Below are positions 60,101 to 64,000 of a DNA stretch of 64,000 nucleotides, in pieces; the stretch's first letter is position 1, and each line of letters opens with the position of its first letter. This stretch comes from Botryotinia globosa (taxonomy: Eukaryota; Ascomycota; Leotiomycetes; Helotiales; Sclerotiniaceae): the NCBI GenBank assembly GCA_014898425.1, contig RCSZ01000008.1, positions 1 through 64,000 on the forward strand. The letters run 5' to 3'. Below the pieces are notes generated by a model. That model saw only the letters and a list, made by a program, of their open reading frames with translations, was not told the DNA's origin and did no database searches. Position numbers and translations under genes: made by a program.

Positions 60101-61378
60101 CATCACAACACAACACAACACATCAAAGCAAAGCAAAGCACAACACACCATCCCACCGAGTCAAGTCAACTCGCCAAAGCCTAATTTCCCCAATAATCAA
60201 ACTCATCTATTAATCGCGTGCTTACAGCTGCAGCTATAGCTATGGTTAGTTAACGTTACAATACGTCGGGATCTCCCAAGAACTAATCTAATCTATCTGC
60301 TGTTGTGCTCCCCCAACCAAAGCAAGCCCAACTGCATGAGAAATCCCTCTCCCCCCTTCTCAAAAGACGTGATACCATAAATCACTTTGGCAGATCTTGA
60401 AGAAGACACCGACCACCCACTAAGAATTCAGGCAAAATCTCTAGCGAGAACGGAAATACCCGTCCGGTACACACGTTTACACTGCATAATCTACCCTCGT
60501 ACTGCGTCTTTGCTACTTTTCATACCACAAATCATACCACAAAATACCTTTGAGAGAGGTAGAGTTTCGCCGCATCCATCTTTATCCCAAGCATGTAACA
60601 CAAGATGCCATCTCACCAATCTTTCCCCTCTCCCGGTAGTTGCATTTCTTGTCTTCAACTGGTCAACCACTGCATCTATTCGGACCTTTACCAACATTCG
60701 AATTTCCTTGGCTATTTTCAAGCTCTCCAATCAGTCGTACAAAGCTAGAGGTAATAAATCTTGGTTCTTGAAGAAGCCGGGGAAGTGTGGATGATTGCCG
60801 ATATTGCGTTATTGGATTGATTCATATCTTTTATCCAAGACCGGGTAAGTCCACTTCCCCATTCCCCTCCAATTCTCCACGCCCATCTTTAAATCCCCAC
60901 GGCCCCACGATTTCTATCCTGTACACACTGTATCGATATATTATACTTTTCTCAATCGCCTTCATTCGACCGGCGGCACAAACTATGTTTCATAACTCGT
61001 CACCTGTAAAATTTCGTGGAAGCCAACCGAGAATATGTACATAAACGTTACCAAACCATGACGTTCTTGTATGCCGGTATTCATTTATCGTCTCGCGTTC
61101 CCTATTCTGACATCCGTAGTCTCTTGCCGGGAAATATACTGCCCTTTCATCTCCAGCCTCTTATACCACACCCGACGTCTCCATGCCTTTATTGTCGGTG
61201 TTGTACTATATTTTTGGATCATTCTACTAGTGATATTATGTAGCTTGCAATATAGTACCTCAAAGATCACCGACTGCTATGGTCGTGTTGTATATCCAGA
61301 TGGTCGTTTCGTCGCAAGTTGTAAGTAAATATTCGTCGCTCGAGACTCCGAGTAGATGATATGTTAAGAACCTCCATA
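57138..61378. other. 4.2-kb gene-free region, G-poor on the plus strand
   Basis: No open frame here is supported by a domain, codon regularity or splice logic. From about 57.7 to 60.2 kb the plus strand is markedly poor in G and rich in C, T and A, with dense simple repeats (listed separately). From about 60.2 to 61.3 kb composition is more even but still without a credible gene. It could be a long untranslated leader, a non-coding transcript or degraded DNA. Confidence 0.5.
58425..60150. repeat. Dense array of short tandem repeats
   Basis: Many different microsatellites follow one another. They include a CCATCCCTATCT 12-mer near 58430, mixed TA/CATA at 59588-59625, CCCTCAAA units at 59632-59660 and AAAATC units at 59750-59778. 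Further on are ATCA units near 59901, CCCAT units at 59938-59958, CCGGTGCAG units at 59958-59980, ACCGACCG/ACGA units at 59993-60024 and CACAACACATCA-type units at 60085-60145. No single unit dominates. Confidence 0.85.
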
Positions 61379-62356
61379 TCATCTCCAACCCCCAACTCTT
61401 CCTTCATCCCACCTATCTTTCCTTTCCCTCCTGGAGTAATAAACTTTCTTCGATTCCCTATACTTTCTAACCCAATCACTAGCTTCCCTTTCCGTAGCAA
61501 CTCCATCACCCTCTAGAAAACTTTCTTCCATTGCCCTACATATCATCTCTTGTTCCTGAACACCTTGTCCTAATCTTTGATATAATGAGCTCGGTGAGAA
61601 GGGAGCTAAAGTTCTATCCATCTCGGATTGTTTTTGTTTCCATTGACGTTCCAATGCATGTGTAGATAATAATTGAGCCTGTGTTGAGGAGCGCAGGTGA
61701 TCAAGTCGAGACTCAAGTTCCAACAGATGAGTCGCTAGTGCGATATTGTCATCCAATGCAGATTTTAATGGTTCTTGTGATGTGGAAATGGATGGATGTG
61801 CGGTAGATGTTGAATGTGTGAGGGCGGCTAGAAGGGCAGAGTTGGATAGTGCGTATGCGAGGTCTTGTTTCCTGAATTATGTTAACAGTGTTCACTAAAT
61901 AATGCGATGTTGCTATCCTCGTTTTGCGAAACTCTCATGAAGCCTGTTGTACGCCAAAGGGAGGATACATGATATCAATAGAGACATTTATGACAATCAT
62001 GATAGGCAGGATAAGAAACACCTGCAGAAGAAGATGTTCATCTGCATGTGGCAAGGTAATACATACGATTTATCCATCAATATTTTCGGAAGCCATTGAT
62101 CTCCCGGATCTTGGATTTGCTGTAGTTGTTCTCGTGGAACATTTTCTTGTCTTCCTTCGTATTGCACTGATGGCTCTCCAGGTCGAGGAAATGATTGATT
62201 TCCAGTTCCCGCAGGTGTACCTTGACGACTCACATCTCGGGAATTTGGTTTAGGCGGTGGTGGTGGTGGTGCATTTGGATCTATGCCAGAGTAGGATTGA
62301 GAATTTCGACGAGGGGTGTAGCTTGAAGTAGGATATGGAGACGGCGAGGAAGACAT
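61379..62356 (-). CDS. VPS37: ESCRT-I subunit Vps37 (Mod(r) domain), 260 aa
   Basis: A component of ESCRT-I, which sorts ubiquitinated membrane cargo into multivesicular bodies. Exons 62356-62067 and 61871-61379 are separated by a 195-bp intron (donor GTATGT, acceptor TTCAG); 783 nt in phase. A Pro-rich N-terminus (DPNAPPPPPPKPNSRD) precedes PREQLQQIQDPGDQWLPKIL. The Mod(r) helical domain follows: KQDLAYALSNSALLAALTH, NIALATHLLELESRLDHLRS, STHALERQWKQKQSEMDRTL, then LAPFSPSSLYQRLGQGVQEQ. The C-terminal helix ends in RKDRWDEGRVGGWR, a pattern shared by fungal Vps37 proteins. Family assignment rests on the helix pattern and length. Confidence 0.85.
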
Positions 62357-62780
62357 TATTGAGGATTGATCTTCAAATTGCCAGATATTTGGAAGATTGA
62401 ATTGTATATTATGTGTAACTTTGATTTAATGTACTCGATTTGATTATGTATTTCGATGCATGGGTGAACTAGACGTCGAAAGTTTTAAGACTTATTAGTG
62501 TAAGGAACGTGGTTGTTGATGTGGATGCGGATGTTATATTACAAGATGGATAAAAGCTTGTGAATCGTGATACATCATTAATTACATTAAGCTTCAACCC
62601 CACGATTTGTTTGATGGGTCTCCATAATTTCACGTGTATGTATATTGAGGTGTGTTTTTAAATTAATGATGAGTGTGTATAGCCATTTGTTGACATTTTA
62701 CCTCTCATTTTAAGCGGTCATACTCTAAGCTCGCACCCAATAAATAATAAATCCACTCTGCTCTCATTCATAGGGACAAG
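62357..62780. promoter_or_regulatory. Vps37 upstream region
   Basis: About 420 bp of normal intergenic DNA before the last AT-rich block. It contains the Vps37 promoter. No open frame is convincing. Confidence 0.5.
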
Positions 62781-64000
62781 CCCCCAAACCCCCATAGCTC
62801 GCTGCGCTCGAAAGATTGTTCACCAGGTGGTTCTATATAATGTAAGTTATAACCATCACTCATCGCACACCACTCATTTTTCAATCGCTTTTTAAATAAT
62901 TTAATAATAATTCAACATCACATTATTTTTTAATAAAAATCTAGTATTATATTAATAAATAATAACTAATCCTTTTGTTTTAATAATACTTTCTAATTTA
63001 CAGATCAATCTTTTAATATATAGCCTGAAATCTAAGAGATCTATTTTCTTTTAAATAGCTTTTGTTAGAATATATATATATAGTAATAAGCTATTAGAAC
63101 TTCAATCTCTAATATTATATCTTTTAAATCAAATTGTATATATAATATAATAATAAAGCTTACAACTTTTATTAGTTTTAATATATATTTTGATTCTATA
63201 TATATAAGAGTTTTCAATTTATATTTTAATTTCTTAACTAGCCGCCGGGGAAAAAGAATTTTTCAGATCGTGAATTCGTAAAAGCTTTTTCTCTTATTTC
63301 TTTAATTTTTATAAGGGTTAACCCCCAAACCCCTAATCCTTATTATACTCGAGGTTTAATTATAAATAATAATAATTTAATTATATAAAGAATTGTAATT
63401 ATCTTTTAATAATATTAGAGGTTTGTAAACCCCTAGACCTTTTGTTTTTTGAGAAAGTATTATATAATTATATTTATAATTATAAAAATCTAAAAAAGAA
63501 ATTTAATTAAAAGTTTGCAAGTGAAGTCGGTTTATCTTTTTTTATTCAGATTTTTTAATTTTATTTAGATTTTTTAATTTTATTTAGATTTTAGTGGATC
63601 ACTCCACATCAGATTATCAATTATACTATTAAACTATAAAAACTATAATATTAAAATAATTTTTATTAATATTAGACCTATTATATTCGATATAAACCCT
63701 TTTCAATTGATTATATAAACTCTAATTATATTTATACTATTTCAACTTTAATTCTTTATAAAAACCTTAGTTTTAAAGCTAACAATATAAAAAATATATT
63801 ATTTGAAAATCTTTAATTTCTTATATATAATCATTACTTTTTTTCTTTTTCATTCAATTTATATTAATTTAAATAAATTGATTCAAAAAATTCTATTATT
63901 AATTCAATTATAATACTAAGAATATTATAAAAGATTTATAACTAATCGAATAGCTTGATTAGAAAAACTAAACTTCAATTAATAAAAAGTTTCATACATT
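62781..64000. repeat. AT-rich RIP-like block with one less-decayed edge
   Basis: The edge at 62781-62870 is nearly normal DNA (GACAAGCCCCCAAACCCCCA, then GCTCGCTGCGCTCG). From about 62870 onward nearly everything is A/T. A similar word series recurs at 63317-63355 in a more A/T form (AACCCCCAAACCCCTAATCC, then TTATTATACTCGAG), and again in part at 63421-63440. This suggests repeated copies of one element with different degrees of C-to-T decay. No coding capacity remains. The block runs off the window end. Confidence 0.75.

Noticed and set aside
58425..60150. Possible CRISPR-like array
   Set aside because: Units are short, varied and lack constant repeat-spacer structure; the DNA is eukaryotic.

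Overview
The window reads as nuclear DNA of a filamentous ascomycete. Genes carry short introns (mostly 46-140 bp) with GT..AG ends and CTAAC/CTAAT-like branch sites. The gene set includes Zn2Cys6 factors, a P450 and a fungal rhodopsin-domain membrane protein. Gene-rich stretches are interrupted by very AT-rich, gene-free blocks that look like RIP-degraded transposons. Codon style, intron size and protein resemblance suggest Leotiomycetes (Sclerotiniaceae-like); that placement is inference. Exon structures below were assembled by hand from splice signals, and each kept gene gives one continuous frame across its exons.

Layout. 1-1.7 kb: AT-rich block, then the C-terminal scrap of a BBE-type FAD oxidase next to an intact P450 (2.3-4.4 kb), likely the rim of a decayed secondary-metabolism locus. 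4.6-6.8 kb: AT-rich block. 8.7-14.3 kb: a rhodopsin-domain membrane protein and an amino-acid permease. 15.4-21.0 kb: an aromatic-acid module made of a UbiX/PAD1-like flavin prenyltransferase, a Zn2Cys6 regulator, a salicylate/2,3-dihydroxybenzoate-type decarboxylase and a dienelactone hydrolase. The first three are each broken and only the hydrolase is intact. 21.7-26.3 kb: three inverted-repeat elements with AT-rich cores flank a second, intact Zn2Cys6 regulator.

27.8-40.2 kb is a housekeeping block: a small conserved protein, mitochondrial prolyl-tRNA synthetase, the ribosome-biogenesis factor Mak21/Noc1 (divergent from the synthetase), a 144-aa unknown, a mitochondrial hotdog thioesterase, APS kinase and V-ATPase subunit C. 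42.9-47.4 kb: a 1483-aa acidic, mostly disordered protein with a threefold internal repeat. 48.2-51.5 kb: an MpaB-like oxygenase and a conserved unknown. 54.1-57.1 kb: a GMC oxidoreductase and an intron-containing tRNA. 57.1-61.4 kb: gene-free, G-poor, microsatellite-dense DNA, followed by ESCRT-I subunit Vps37 and a last AT-rich block.

The most interesting signals are the jointly broken aromatic-acid module, where two adjacent genes each carry TGA in place of an expected Trp codon; the three RIP-marked inverted-repeat elements around a regulator; a tRNA with a long intron whose acceptor end does not match its apparent Tyr anticodon; and the repeat-bearing 1483-aa protein.
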